From Candidatus Komeilibacteria bacterium (GTDB lineage Bacteria; Patescibacteriota; Patescibacteriia; UBA1558; GWA2-36-10): DNA of 38,191 nt. Positions 19,831 to 30,105 of the stretch are shown here, piece after piece. The notes below the pieces were generated by a model. The model worked only from the letters and a program-made list of their open reading frames with translations. It searched no databases and was not told where the DNA came from. The stretch is taken from the NCBI GenBank assembly GCA_018656065.1, contig JABHZY010000001.1, positions 1 through 38,191 of the forward strand, given 5' to 3'. Numbering within the stretch: the first letter of the stretch is position 1; every line of letters starts with the position of its first letter. The position numbers and the translations under genes are program-made.

Positions 19831-20826
19831 GTGAGAATATTTTTTTTAAAAAATGAAATAGTCAGAGTTTTTTTAAAGTGCTGTTTTATTTTGCTAGGAT
19901 TTTTTTCTTTTATCAGTATTGCTAACGCAATTGAAACATATGAACCCCTTGAGACTATTACAATAGGAGAATTTATATACAATGATGATTACACTCCAAC
20001 TATGGATGATTGTACAATTTCAATATATCCGCCTGGAGGTGGGGCTCCTCTAGTTGATACAGTTACGACAACCGCTAATACTACTGGCTGGCATTATTAT
20101 TCATATGTTACTCCAGCAACAGAAGGTAAATATCCAGCATTTCTAACATGCGGAACAGAAGCTGGTGGAGATCTTCTTAAAATGGATAAATCATTCATTC
20201 TTAAATCTTCAACCATAGCAGAAGATGTATGGACTTATGCTACTCGTACATTGACAAGTTCTGCCCCGCCCCAGGTCATCATTCTAAACATGGAAGATGT
20301 TGTTATTCCTGAAATAAGTGCTAATGTTCGTATCACAAATGAAGGTTTTGCTAGTTTTGAGTATCAATATGAATGGTGTGTGGTTACTAGTTTTAGCAAT
20401 GATTGTGGAGGAGGAGATGATGTCTATTATGCTTCAGCGGCAAAGTTGATCGACCCAGGTGAAGATTTTGATACAACTCTTACAGCTACGGTGCCAGTAG
20501 AGGGTAATTATTATTTCAAAGTAGCTGTGTATTATGGTGTTGGTGAAAAATCACGCGCCTCCAGATCTTTCACTGCTGAAGCCGAAAGCAGCGGTGGCGG
20601 CGGCGGTGGCGGCGGCGGTGGTGAAGATCCACCACCACCAGTAGATTCCTGTACAAAACGCGGAGACTTTAATAGTGACTTAGAAGTAAATTCAATTGAT
20701 TTTTCCATCTTACTTTACTATTGGAAGTCTGAACCACCATTTGCAAATATTTGTGTAGATATAAATGAGGATGATGAAGTGGATTCAATTGATTTCTCGA
20801 TAATGCTGTACGAATGGGGGAGTTAA
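19831..20826 (+). CDS. Secreted protein with C-terminal dockerin-like domain
   Basis: Signal-peptide-like N-terminus; poly-Gly/Pro linker; RGDFNSDLEVNSIDFSILLYYWK...CVDINEDDEVDSIDFSIMLYEWGS (paired dockerin/EF-hand-like motifs). Start could be GTG 19831 or ATG 19850. Confidence 0.82.
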   Translation: MRIFFLKNEIVRVFLKCCFILLGFFSFISIANAIETYEPLETITIGEFIYNDDYTPTMDDCTISIYPPGGGAPLVDTVTTTANTTGWHYYSYVTPATEGKYPAFLTCGTEAGGDLLKMDKSFILKSSTIAEDVWTYATRTLTSSAPPQVIILNMEDVVIPEISANVRITNEGFASFEYQYEWCVVTSFSNDCGGGDDVYYASAAKLIDPGEDFDTTLTATVPVEGNYYFKVAVYYGVGEKSRASRSFTAEAESSGGGGGGGGGGEDPPPPVDSCTKRGDFNSDLEVNSIDFSILLYYWKSEPPFANICVDINEDDEVDSIDFSIMLYEWGS

Positions 20827-20850
20827 TCATTATTAATAAATAAAGTAAAT

Positions 20851-21789
20851 ATGAAGAAATACAATTTTACAAAATATTTGTTATTACTTCTAGCTGCAGT
20901 TTTTATTCCTAATATGGTCTCTGCTGCAAATATTTACTTTGAAACATCAAAAGATACTGTTTCAGTCGGAGATACATTTATAGTAAAGGTCAACCTTGAT
21001 TCTGAAAATATTGATATAAATAGCGCAGAAGGAAACATTTTGATTGGGACGCAAAATAATGATTTTATAGTTAATGATTTTATTTTAGCAGAATCTTCTT
21101 TTACCCTATGGCCTCAAACTCCTTTTCTTTCCCAAGATGGTAATAGTATTTATTTTGCAGGAGGAGTTCCAGGGGGTATAAATGCCAATAAAATCAATTT
21201 ATTCAATATTATTATTGAAGCTAGTGAAGAGGGAGGTATAAGATTATCTCCTGAAAATGTGATTGCTTTTGCTAATGACGGGCAAGGCACAAAGATTCCC
21301 GTCGGAGTTAATGATTTAATAGTTAGGGTAGATCCTAGAGATATTGATGACGTAGTAAGTAATGAATGGCTTGATTTGGTAAATCAAGATACAGAAAGTC
21401 CAAGTGTTCTACTAATTAATATAGGAAGAGAGGCGTCTGTTTTTGAGGGAAAGAGATTTGCATTTTTTACAGCTATAGATGAGCAGTCTGGCATAAGTCA
21501 TTTTGAGGTTTCTGAAGATGGAGCGCCAGTAGTTAAAAGTGGTAACATGTATGCTTTACGAAACCAAGATGACGATAGTGTCCCTAACTTAGTAGTAACT
21601 GTCTATGATAATGCTGGTAATAAGAAAACTGTTACCTACAAAGCACCAGATAAAGAATCAGATTTTACAGTCTTGGGTACCCCCGTTAGCTCTACTACAA
21701 TTTTACCTTTAATTTCTATAGTAGTAGTTATAATATTAATATTATTATTTTCATTTATCGTTAGAGCAAAAAGAAAAAACAAAGAATAA
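20851..21789 (+). CDS. Cohesin-like domain protein with C-terminal TM anchor
   Basis: Signal peptide; IYFETSKDTVSVGDTFIVKVNLDSENIDINSAEGNI...IYFAGGVPGGI; C-terminal hydrophobic segment then RAKRKNKE. Confidence 0.75.
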   Translation: MKKYNFTKYLLLLLAAVFIPNMVSAANIYFETSKDTVSVGDTFIVKVNLDSENIDINSAEGNILIGTQNNDFIVNDFILAESSFTLWPQTPFLSQDGNSIYFAGGVPGGINANKINLFNIIIEASEEGGIRLSPENVIAFANDGQGTKIPVGVNDLIVRVDPRDIDDVVSNEWLDLVNQDTESPSVLLINIGREASVFEGKRFAFFTAIDEQSGISHFEVSEDGAPVVKSGNMYALRNQDDDSVPNLVVTVYDNAGNKKTVTYKAPDKESDFTVLGTPVSSTTILPLISIVVVIILILLFSFIVRAKRKNKE

Positions 21790-21821
21790 TGTTTAGATAG
21801 AGCAAAAAGAAAAAACAAAGA
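21762..21821 (+). repeat. Short tandem duplication (36-bp offset) at cohesin gene junction
   Basis: TAGAGCAAAAAGAAAAAACAAAGAA at 21762 and again at 21798. Confidence 0.9.
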
Positions 21822-21833
21822 AAAACAAAAACA

Positions 21834-23618
21834 ATGCTTAACTTGATCAGCAAATTTAAAATTAGACACTTTTTACTCATGCTTTTATGTGTGGTAGCTT
21901 TGTTGTCTTTTGCCAAAAAAGCTGATGCTGCAACCTTGTTTTTCTCTCCGAGTACTGCAAATGTTTCCGTGGGTAATATAGTGTCTGTTAAAGTCCTTGT
22001 TAATACATCAGGTGAACCAATAAACAATGCAGAAGCAGTTATTCAATTTCCTCCAGATTTATTAGAAGTTGTTTCTGTTAATAAGAATGCTTCCATTTTT
22101 TCTTTATGGGTTGAATCACCTACTTTTTCTAATTCATCAGGTATTGTAAAATTTAATGGTGGAGTCGCAAATCCAGGTTTTAATGGAAGTGGCGGTTCTC
22201 TCACATCAATTACTTTTAAAGCCAAGGCTCCTGGAACTGCGTCGCTTCTTTTTTCAGATGCTGCGGTACGAAAAAATGATGGTTTAGGAACAGATATTTT
22301 GACTTCAATTAGTACCGGCACTGTTAAAATTAATGTTGTCGAGGAGCCGGATCCTGAACCAGATCCTGAGCCGGATCCTGAGCCGGATCCTGAACCAGAT
22401 CCTGAGGAACCTGATCATACAGGAACACCTCTGGCCCCACAAATAGAATCTTCTACCCATCCTGATTCTAATTCTTGGTATGCAGTGAGTATTCCAGAAT
22501 TTAATTGGAATTTATCAGCCGGCACTACAGCTGCTAGATTATTGGTTGGAGTAAAGCCTCAAGCTTCTCCATCAGTTACTTATGTGCCAGCAGTTAGTGA
22601 AAAAACATTAGAGGCTTTAGATGATGGTACTTGGTATTTCCACGTGCAACTTAGAAATTCTCGCGGTTGGGGAGATGTATCACATTTTAGATTCCAAATC
22701 GATACTGAAGATCCAGAATATTTCAACATGGAATTGGTGGATGAAACAGATTTAACTAATCCAACCCGTAGCTTTACCGTTGATGCTCACGATGTCACTT
22801 CAGGTGTTAGCCATTATACAATACAAATAGATAATGGTGATGTTATAGAATGGTATGACGAAGGAAAAACAAAAATCTATACAACTCCAGTACTAGGTCC
22901 AGGTAGACATGCTATAATTGTTAATGTTTTAGATAGGGCTGGTAATTTCCTAACTAATTTTGAAGAATTTGTTATTGAGCCATTGACTCCACCAACTATC
23001 ACTGAATATACTGAACAATTAACCAATAAAGATCTTTTTGTAGTAAAAGGTGAGAGCTATCCAGATTCTAAGGTAGTCATTTGGTTACAACGGGGAGCTA
23101 CTGAACCACAAAATTATATAGTTAAAACAGATAAAAATGGTAGATTCAGTTTTGTAGCGGAAGAAAAATTGAAAGATGGTATTTATCAATTATGGGCTGA
23201 AGTGATTGATGAACGAGGGGCTCGTAGCGAAGCAAGTGAAAAATTGAGAGTTCTGGTACAACCTACTAAGTTGTGGCAAATAGGAGTTATGACCAGTAAT
23301 GTTCTGTCTATGGTAATTCCATTGATAGCCCTACTGTTCCTATTAGTATTTATGGTTTGGTATTTCTGGTTGAAGTTGATAGTACTTCGTCGTCGAGTTA
23401 GACGTGAGGCTGATGAAGCTGAAATGGTTCTACATAAAGAATTTAGGGAACTTAAGAAACGTTTAATGGTACATATTACTACCATAGAAAAGACTGGTAA
23501 AAGACGTAAACTAACCATTGTAGAAAAAAGACTGGCCACTCAATTGAAGAAAGAATTAAATGTGATTGAAGATAAGATAGAGAAAGAAATAGAAGATATT
23601 CAAAAAGAAGTTAAATAG
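21834..23618 (+). CDS. Cohesin-like + Ig-like surface protein with TM anchor and cytoplasmic charged/coiled-coil tail
   Basis: LFFSPSTANVSVGNIVSVKVLVNTSGEPINNAEAVIQFPPDLLEVVSV...GIVKFNGGVANPGFNG; PEPDPEPDP linker; TM; LRRRVRREADEAE tail. Confidence 0.8.
   Translation: MLNLISKFKIRHFLLMLLCVVALLSFAKKADAATLFFSPSTANVSVGNIVSVKVLVNTSGEPINNAEAVIQFPPDLLEVVSVNKNASIFSLWVESPTFSNSSGIVKFNGGVANPGFNGSGGSLTSITFKAKAPGTASLLFSDAAVRKNDGLGTDILTSISTGTVKINVVEEPDPEPDPEPDPEPDPEPDPEEPDHTGTPLAPQIESSTHPDSNSWYAVSIPEFNWNLSAGTTAARLLVGVKPQASPSVTYVPAVSEKTLEALDDGTWYFHVQLRNSRGWGDVSHFRFQIDTEDPEYFNMELVDETDLTNPTRSFTVDAHDVTSGVSHYTIQIDNGDVIEWYDEGKTKIYTTPVLGPGRHAIIVNVLDRAGNFLTNFEEFVIEPLTPPTITEYTEQLTNKDLFVVKGESYPDSKVVIWLQRGATEPQNYIVKTDKNGRFSFVAEEKLKDGIYQLWAEVIDERGARSEASEKLRVLVQPTKLWQIGVMTSNVLSMVIPLIALLFLLVFMVWYFWLKLIVLRRRVRREADEAEMVLHKEFRELKKRLMVHITTIEKTGKRRKLTIVEKRLATQLKKELNVIEDKIEKEIEDIQKEVK
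22341..22406 (+). repeat. Tandem 12-bp repeat encoding EPDP linker
   Basis: (GA(G/A)CC(G/A)GATCCT)n. Confidence 0.9.
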
Positions 23619-23662
23619 TATAAAAACAACCCATTCGACTTTGCTCAGGGTTGTTTTTATTG
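23619..23662 (+). terminator. Terminator hairpin with REP-like core in loop
   Basis: AAAAACAACCCattcgactttgctcaGGGTTGTTTTTAT. Confidence 0.9.
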
Positions 23663-23689
23663 TGATTTTGCGTTAAAATTCACTTACTT

Positions 23690-24631
23690 ATGAAAGTAAA
23701 TAATAATAAAAAAGTATTAGTTTCCGGGTCTATAGTCTATGATCGGATTATGGTTTTTCCAGGGCTATTCAAAGACCATATATTACCTAATCAAACACAT
23801 ATCCTCAATGTCAGCTTTACTTTGCAAAGGACTGATGAAAGTTTTGGTGGTACCGCTGGTAATATCGCTTACAATTTAGCTTTACTTAGAGAATCAGCCA
23901 CATTATTAGGATTAGTAGGGCATGATTTTGGTCGTTACGCTAAATGGCTTCAGAAAAACAAAATTGATTTTTCTCGAGTTGATCAATCCAAAAATGATCC
24001 TACAGCCAGTGCTTATATTATGACTGACAAGGCTGATAATCAAATTACCGGATTTTATCCTGGGCCGATGGATGTTAAATATTGTTCACTGGTTAGAAAA
24101 ATTAAAAATCCGTCTTTAGCTATTATTTCTCCAGACTTCAAACCTCGCATGATGGCCTATGTCAGATTGTATAAAGAATTGGGGATAGATTATATCTTTG
24201 ATCCGGGGCAACAAGTCATTTCCTTTACAGGCGCAGAGCTCAAAAGACTAATCAAAGGCGCTAAAGTATTGATTGGTAATGACTATGAAATTAAGATAAT
24301 ATTGGATAGATTAAAAACTGATGCAAGCAACTTGCAAAAACTAGTAGATATACTTGTTATCACCAAAGGAGCTCAAGGTTCAGAAATATATTCCAAAGAC
24401 AAAGCCATAAAAATAAAAGCAGTCAAAGTCAAGCATATTATTGATCCAACTGGAGCCGGAGATGCTTATCGAGCGGGATTAATCAAAGGACTTACTTCTG
24501 GAACTAGTTTACAGAAAGCTGGACAACTAGCTAGTACTATTGCTGCTTATGCTGTAGAGAAGCAAGGTACTCAAGTCCATAAGTTTACATTAAAAGAATT
24601 TACTAATAGGTATAAAATAAATTATAAATAA
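23690..24631 (+). CDS. PfkB-family sugar/nucleoside kinase (adenosine kinase-like)
   Basis: [31 protein letters not shown]. Confidence 0.85.
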   Translation: MKVNNNKKVLVSGSIVYDRIMVFPGLFKDHILPNQTHILNVSFTLQRTDESFGGTAGNIAYNLALLRESATLLGLVGHDFGRYAKWLQKNKIDFSRVDQSKNDPTASAYIMTDKADNQITGFYPGPMDVKYCSLVRKIKNPSLAIISPDFKPRMMAYVRLYKELGIDYIFDPGQQVISFTGAELKRLIKGAKVLIGNDYEIKIILDRLKTDASNLQKLVDILVITKGAQGSEIYSKDKAIKIKAVKVKHIIDPTGAGDAYRAGLIKGLTSGTSLQKAGQLASTIAAYAVEKQGTQVHKFTLKEFTNRYKINYK

Positions 24632-24636
24632 AAAAT

Positions 24637-25893
24637 ATGAAACATCACGTTAAGAGTTTGAAATTAGCCGAAGAGGGTAAGAAAAGAATAGAGTGGGCAG
24701 ATAATGATATGCCTGTACTTAGAAATGTTAGAGCTAAGTTTGCTAAAGGAAAACCGTTTAAAGGACAAAAAATGTCAGCCTGTCTTCATGTCACAGCTGA
24801 AACTGCTAATTTGGTCAGAGCTTTAAAGGCTGGTGGAGCAGATATATTATTAGTAGCTTCTAATCCATTATCTACTCAAGATGATGTAGCGGCTGCTCTA
24901 GTAAAATATTATAAAATACCAGTTATGGCTATTCGTGGTGAAGATAAACAGACTTATTATAAACATCTAAATGCTGCTTTAAGTCGTAAGCCAGTTATTA
25001 CTATGGATGATGGAGCAGATCTTATTTCATTACTTCATAAAAAATATAAAGCTTGGGCACCAAATGTAATGGGCTCTATGGAAGAAACTACTACTGGTGT
25101 TATTCGTCTTAAAGCTATGGCTGCTGATGGAAAATTAGAATTACCAGTTATTGCTGTAAACGATGCTCAAACTAAAAACATGTTTGACAATCGTTATGGC
25201 ACTGGTCAATCTACAGTAGATGGTATTATTCGAGCTACTGATATGTTAATGGCTGGTAAATATGTAGTAACTGCTGGTTATGGTTGGTGTGGTCGTGGTT
25301 TTGCAATGCGTGCACGAGGGATGGGAGCTAAAGTCATAGTAACCGAGGTTGATAAGATTAAAGCTCTGGAAGCTGCCATGGATGGTTTTGATGTAATGCC
25401 AATTAAAGATGCCGCCAAGATTGGAGATTTATTCTGTACTTTGACTGGTGATATGCATGTTATTCGTCCAGAACATTTCAAGCTTATGAAAGATGGAGCT
25501 ATGGTTTGTAATTCAGGTCACTTTGATATAGAAATTGATATAAAAGGTTTGAAAAAAATATCTAACAAAGTTAAAAAGAACGTTCGTAATTTTGTAGATG
25601 AATATACAGTTGGTAAAAAGAGAATTTTTGTTTTAGCTGACGGTAGGCTTATCAATCTAGCTGCTGCCGAAGGACATCCAGCCTCTGTAATGGATATGAG
25701 TTTTGCTACTCAAGCTTTGGCTAGTGAATACGTTGTTAAAAATTATAAGAAATTAGATAATCAAGTTTATTACGTACCACAAAATATAGAAGAGAACGTA
25801 GCTGACCTGAAGTTAAAATCAATGGGTATAAATATTGATAAATTAACTCCCGAGCAAGAAGAATATCTTTCTTCTTGGAATATGGGAACATAA
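24637..25893 (+). CDS. ahcY: Adenosylhomocysteinase
   Basis: [94 protein letters not shown]. Confidence 0.95.
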   Translation: MKHHVKSLKLAEEGKKRIEWADNDMPVLRNVRAKFAKGKPFKGQKMSACLHVTAETANLVRALKAGGADILLVASNPLSTQDDVAAALVKYYKIPVMAIRGEDKQTYYKHLNAALSRKPVITMDDGADLISLLHKKYKAWAPNVMGSMEETTTGVIRLKAMAADGKLELPVIAVNDAQTKNMFDNRYGTGQSTVDGIIRATDMLMAGKYVVTAGYGWCGRGFAMRARGMGAKVIVTEVDKIKALEAAMDGFDVMPIKDAAKIGDLFCTLTGDMHVIRPEHFKLMKDGAMVCNSGHFDIEIDIKGLKKISNKVKKNVRNFVDEYTVGKKRIFVLADGRLINLAAAEGHPASVMDMSFATQALASEYVVKNYKKLDNQVYYVPQNIEENVADLKLKSMGINIDKLTPEQEEYLSSWNMGT

Positions 25894-25911
25894 ATATAAA
25901 AGTATTTATTA

Positions 25912-25977
25912 TTGTCATCTCGACCGCAGTGGAGAGATCTAGATTTCTCCATTCGCTACGCTCAGTCGAAATGACAA
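25912..25977. repeat. REP-like imperfect palindrome (copy B)
   Basis: TTGTCATCTCGACCGCAGTGGAGAGATCTAGATTTCTCCATTCGCTACGCTCAGTCGAAATGACAA. Confidence 0.88.
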
Positions 25978-26012
25978 ACAATAGGAATTAGTAACATAAA
26001 TTTTTAAACGAG

Positions 26013-26486
26013 ATGAGATTGGCGCTTAAAAAAGGTTTTTCATTCGGACTTACTTCTGGAATTATTACTACCTTAGGACTTATGGTGGGACTTTTTTCAG
26101 GCACAGCTTCTCAGCTAGTTGTTATGGGAGGAATATTAACTATTGCTGTAGCTGATTCTATGTCTGATGCTTTGGGTATTCATATGTCAGAGGAATCAGT
26201 TAATGATAATCATTCTCAAGTTTGGGCTACTACAATTTCTACTTTCATTACTAAATTTATTTTTTCACTGACTTTTGCTATTCCAGTTTTATTGTTTAAT
26301 CTAAAAACTGCAATTATAATTAGTATTGTCTGGGGATTACTTTTGTTGGTAATAATTAATTATAAAATGGCTATAGCTAAAAAAGAAAAACCAGCCAAGT
26401 TGATTTTTGAACACGTATCTATTGCTATTTTAGTTATCATCGTTACTTATTTAATTGGTATTTGGACTTCGATAGTATTTAAATAA
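26013..26486 (+). CDS. VIT/CCC1-like small membrane protein (possible Fe/Mn transporter family)
   Basis: GFSFGLTSGIITTLGLMVGLFSGTASQLVVMGGILTIAVADSMSDALGIHMSEES. Confidence 0.65.
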   Translation: MRLALKKGFSFGLTSGIITTLGLMVGLFSGTASQLVVMGGILTIAVADSMSDALGIHMSEESVNDNHSQVWATTISTFITKFIFSLTFAIPVLLFNLKTAIIISIVWGLLLLVIINYKMAIAKKEKPAKLIFEHVSIAILVIIVTYLIGIWTSIVFK

Positions 26487-26501
26487 TAATTAATTAAAAC
26501 T

Positions 26502-26786
26502 ATGGATATTTATACATTTGTTGGCATCTTAGGCTTAGTGATTATTTCAATTGGTGTATTTTGGCAAAAGAAATACATTGAGGATTTACTTTATATGATC
26601 GGTGGTGCATCTTTATTTTTATATAGTTATCATATTAATGAATGGATTTTCATTCCTTTTTCCGCACTATTTGTAATGTCAGCTTTAGCACATTTAGTTA
26701 GAACAATTTTACCTAAAAAGGTTGATAAAATAGTTGATAAAATAGATTCTAAAATAGAAGACAATCAATCAAATTTAGGTAAATAA
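26502..26786 (+). CDS. Small membrane protein of unknown function
   Basis: 94 aa, three hydrophobic segments, charged C-terminus. Confidence 0.6.
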   Translation: MDIYTFVGILGLVIISIGVFWQKKYIEDLLYMIGGASLFLYSYHINEWIFIPFSALFVMSALAHLVRTILPKKVDKIVDKIDSKIEDNQSNLGK

Positions 26787-26815
26787 TATATTTAATTAAA
26801 TTAACCTACACATAT

Positions 26816-27238
26816 ATGGCCATTAAAAAAGAAAAATTAATAGAGCTCCTAAATAAAGATTTGGAATTGGAATATAGCGCTGCTATCCAATACATCCAAC
26901 ATGCTGCTGTCATGACTGGCGCTAAGTATGGTGACATTATCAAAGAGCTTAAGGTGCATGCTAACGAAGAGATTGCTCACGCTTTAGTTTTGGCAGATCA
27001 AATCGCTTATCTAGGTGGTGTGCCCTCAGTAGAGGTAGAAAAAGTCTATGTTGATGCTAACAACGAGACTATGTTGGAGCAAGACTTGGCTGGTGAAGAA
27101 GACGCTATCAAGAGGTATAAAGAGCGCGTTGGGCAAGCCGAAGAGCTACAAGAATATGCTTTATCTCAACAACTTAGAACTATTTTAGCTGATGAACAAG
27201 AACACGCTATGGATCTTGAATCAGCTTTGGGTAAATAA
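26816..27238 (+). CDS. Ferritin-like / bacterioferritin-type protein
   Basis: LIELLNKDLELEYSAAIQYIQHAAVMTG...HANEEIAHALVLADQIAYLGG...ILADEQEHAMDL. Confidence 0.85.
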   Translation: MAIKKEKLIELLNKDLELEYSAAIQYIQHAAVMTGAKYGDIIKELKVHANEEIAHALVLADQIAYLGGVPSVEVEKVYVDANNETMLEQDLAGEEDAIKRYKERVGQAEELQEYALSQQLRTILADEQEHAMDLESALGK

Positions 27239-27267
27239 TATATCTAATTAAATTAATCTACAAACAT

Positions 27268-28200
27268 ATGGCAAGAAACGACGCAGCCAAGTATGCATTT
27301 TTTTATGTGCTATCTTTAGTGGCTTTGGTTTTTATGTCTGTTTCAGTCGGAATTATCTTTTTTCAGATTATAAACAAAGAGATAGTAGATCTAATTAATG
27401 AGTATAGTGGTAATTATAGTGATGGAGCAATGAAATTTGCTATTTCAGCAATCATCATCTCAGCTCCAATCTATTATTTTACTTCTAAACAAATCTATAA
27501 AAATCTTAGACAAGGTAAACTTGATGAAGAGGCTGGTGTACGAAAATGGTTTACTTATCTAATATTATTAGTGTCGGTGATAGTAATGATCGTTTGGCTG
27601 ATTACCACTATTAATGGATTTTTATCAGGTGAATTAACTACTAAAGCTATTCTCAAAGCCATCGTTGCCTTATTAATATCTGGAATTACATTTTCTTTTT
27701 ATCTTTATGATATCAAACGAGAGCATATCAAAGGTAAAAAAGATAAAATTATTCAAATTTATTTCTATGGATCTATAATTATAGTTTTGGGAGCATTTAT
27801 ATTTTCTTTATTCGTAGTAGAGTCTCCTGCCGAGACTAGAAATAAGAAATTAGATAATCGAGTGATAGATAATTTTTATAATATTGATGCTGGTGTAAAT
27901 AGTTATTATAAAAAATATGAAAAACTACCAGAAGCTCTAGAAAATATAAAAGAAGAGTATAATCATATAACAGAAGCAGAGTTAACTAATCCAGTAAGTA
28001 CAGAGGTTTATGAATATAAAATAATATCTGAAGATGAATATGAGCTTTGTACTACATTTTTATCTTCCAACGAGGATGATGCTGAAGATGAGTATGGGCG
28101 TTATCCAGACAAGATGTGGCTTCATGATTTAGGTTATCAATGTATATCTCAGAAGATTCAGGATCGACCTATGCCTAGAGATTCATTTGCTCCATATTAA
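27268..28200 (+). CDS. DUF5671-like membrane protein
   Basis: DAAKYAFFYVLSLVALVFMSVSVGIIFFQIINKEI...; several TM segments. Confidence 0.6.
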   Translation: MARNDAAKYAFFYVLSLVALVFMSVSVGIIFFQIINKEIVDLINEYSGNYSDGAMKFAISAIIISAPIYYFTSKQIYKNLRQGKLDEEAGVRKWFTYLILLVSVIVMIVWLITTINGFLSGELTTKAILKAIVALLISGITFSFYLYDIKREHIKGKKDKIIQIYFYGSIIIVLGAFIFSLFVVESPAETRNKKLDNRVIDNFYNIDAGVNSYYKKYEKLPEALENIKEEYNHITEAELTNPVSTEVYEYKIISEDEYELCTTFLSSNEDDAEDEYGRYPDKMWLHDLGYQCISQKIQDRPMPRDSFAPY

Positions 28201-28243
28201 TATAAATATTCAGTTGAAGCTGATAATAATCAAAAATTATAAA

Positions 28244-28281
28244 AATAACACATTGAATAATCAGTGCGTTATTTTTTTGAC
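28244..28281 (+). terminator. Probable terminator before dnaG
   Basis: AAATAACACATTGAATAATCAGTGCGTTATTTTTTTG, stem with wobble pairs. Confidence 0.65.
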
Positions 28282-28311
28282 TAAAGCTTAAAATTGACCT
28301 AATATAAGTAC

Positions 28312-30102
28312 ATGACTAATCACGTTGAAGAAATCAAAAATAAGCTAGATATTGTAGATATCGTCTCTTCATATATAAACCTCCAACAAGCTAGTGGTAA
28401 TTTTAGAGCAAATTGCCCTTTTCATAATGAGAAAACCCCTAGTTTTATGGTTTCTCGAGAAAAACAGATTTGGCACTGTTTTGGTTGTGATAAAGGTGGA
28501 GATTTGATTTCTTTTGTAGAAGAATATGAAGGCATAGATTTTAAAGAAGCCTTAAAAATTTTAGCGGAAAAAGCTAATGTGCCATTAACTGGATTTTCTA
28601 GTGCCAAAAAAGAAGATCACTCTAAGCTTTATGAAATAAATAAAGAAGCTGCTAAATTTTTTCATAACATATTAGAACAAGATACAGAAGCAAGTAAAAA
28701 AGTTTTAAAATATCTTGATAAACGCCAAGTCAAAAAAGGTAGTATTATAAATTGGCAATTAGGCTTATCAAGTGAATCATGGGATGGCCTCTTAAGATAT
28801 CTAGTAACTGAAGGATATGGCGAAGAGGATATTTTTAAAGCTGGTTTGATAGTTAAGAAAAAAGATAACAGTGGCTATGTTGATCGTTTTAGAAAACGAT
28901 TGATGTTTCCAATTTCAGACACGCAAGGTAGAGTAGTGGCTTTTACTTCTAGAACTTTAACAGGCATTGTCTATGATGAAGAAGAGTTTGGAGGTAAATA
29001 TATAAATAGTCCACAGACAGCTATTTATGATAAGAGTAAAACATTATATGGTTGGCACTTAGCCAAAGATGTTATTAGGCAGAAAAAATATTTAATAGTA
29101 GTTGAAGGTAATATGGATGTCATAGCCTCTCATCAGACCTCTGCAAAAAATTCGGTAGCAGTTTCAGGGACCGCCCTTACTTTAGATCATATCAAATTGA
29201 TCAAGCGTTATGCCAATAATGTTATCTTAGCTTTTGATGGAGATGCAGCTGGCTCACGGGCCTCATTTAGATCTATATCACTTTGTTGGCAAGAAGATAT
29301 GAACGTTAAAATATTAGTTTCACCAAAAGGTAAGGACCCAGCTGATATTATTAAGAGTAATCCGGATGAATGGCTACAGTTTATAAAAGATTCTATCCCA
29401 GTAATGGATTATTATTTCAAGAGAATATTTCAAGCCATTGATATTAATCGGGCTGATCACAAAAAAGTAGCTGTTCAAAAATTATTACCAATCATTAAGT
29501 ATCTTAAAACAGAGATCGAGCAAGTACATTACCTTAAGATATTAGCTGATAAGTTAAATGTTCCTTTTGAAATATTAAAAAAGGACCTAGATCAAGCAAC
29601 TTCATTTTTAGAAAAACAAGATACAGTTGTTCAAAAGGTAGTTCAAGACAAAAAAGACTCAGCTACTTTATTAGCTGAAAGAATATTCATGATTGCTTTT
29701 TTTAAGAATCAATATCTCGATAAATTGATTTCAGAGCTTGATCCAGATATGATAATAGAGAGCTTTCAAGACCTTTACAAGAAAGTCATTATTTATTATA
29801 CTAAGCACCAGAATTTGGAAAAATTTGGAAATTTTGAAGAACTTAGTGATGAAGAGAAAGAAATGTGGATTCGCCTATCTATGTCAGGGGAAAAAGACTA
29901 TAATGAAATAAAAGAGGTGGATTTGGCTAATGATTTTCAACATTTGATTTCTAGGCTAAAAAAAGAATCACTAGATATACAAAGACAAGGTTTGATAAAT
30001 CAGCTAAGGCAAGCGGAGACATCTGATGATCAAGCTAAACAGGACGAAATATCACACAAAATAAATTTAATTAATAAAGAGGTTTATAAATTACAGAGCT
30101 AA
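28312..30102 (+). CDS. dnaG: DNA primase
   Basis: CPFHNEKTPSFMVSREKQIWHCFGCDKGGD zinc finger; TOPRIM VVEGNMDVIASHQ...AFDGDAAG. Confidence 0.97.
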   Translation: MTNHVEEIKNKLDIVDIVSSYINLQQASGNFRANCPFHNEKTPSFMVSREKQIWHCFGCDKGGDLISFVEEYEGIDFKEALKILAEKANVPLTGFSSAKKEDHSKLYEINKEAAKFFHNILEQDTEASKKVLKYLDKRQVKKGSIINWQLGLSSESWDGLLRYLVTEGYGEEDIFKAGLIVKKKDNSGYVDRFRKRLMFPISDTQGRVVAFTSRTLTGIVYDEEEFGGKYINSPQTAIYDKSKTLYGWHLAKDVIRQKKYLIVVEGNMDVIASHQTSAKNSVAVSGTALTLDHIKLIKRYANNVILAFDGDAAGSRASFRSISLCWQEDMNVKILVSPKGKDPADIIKSNPDEWLQFIKDSIPVMDYYFKRIFQAIDINRADHKKVAVQKLLPIIKYLKTEIEQVHYLKILADKLNVPFEILKKDLDQATSFLEKQDTVVQKVVQDKKDSATLLAERIFMIAFFKNQYLDKLISELDPDMIIESFQDLYKKVIIYYTKHQNLEKFGNFEELSDEEKEMWIRLSMSGEKDYNEIKEVDLANDFQHLISRLKKESLDIQRQGLINQLRQAETSDDQAKQDEISHKINLINKEVYKLQS

Positions 30103-30105
30103 AAC

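Noticed and set aside
22341-22406. Possible CRISPR-like short tandem array
   Set aside because: Contiguous 12-bp coding repeats without spacers; a Pro/Asp/Glu linker.
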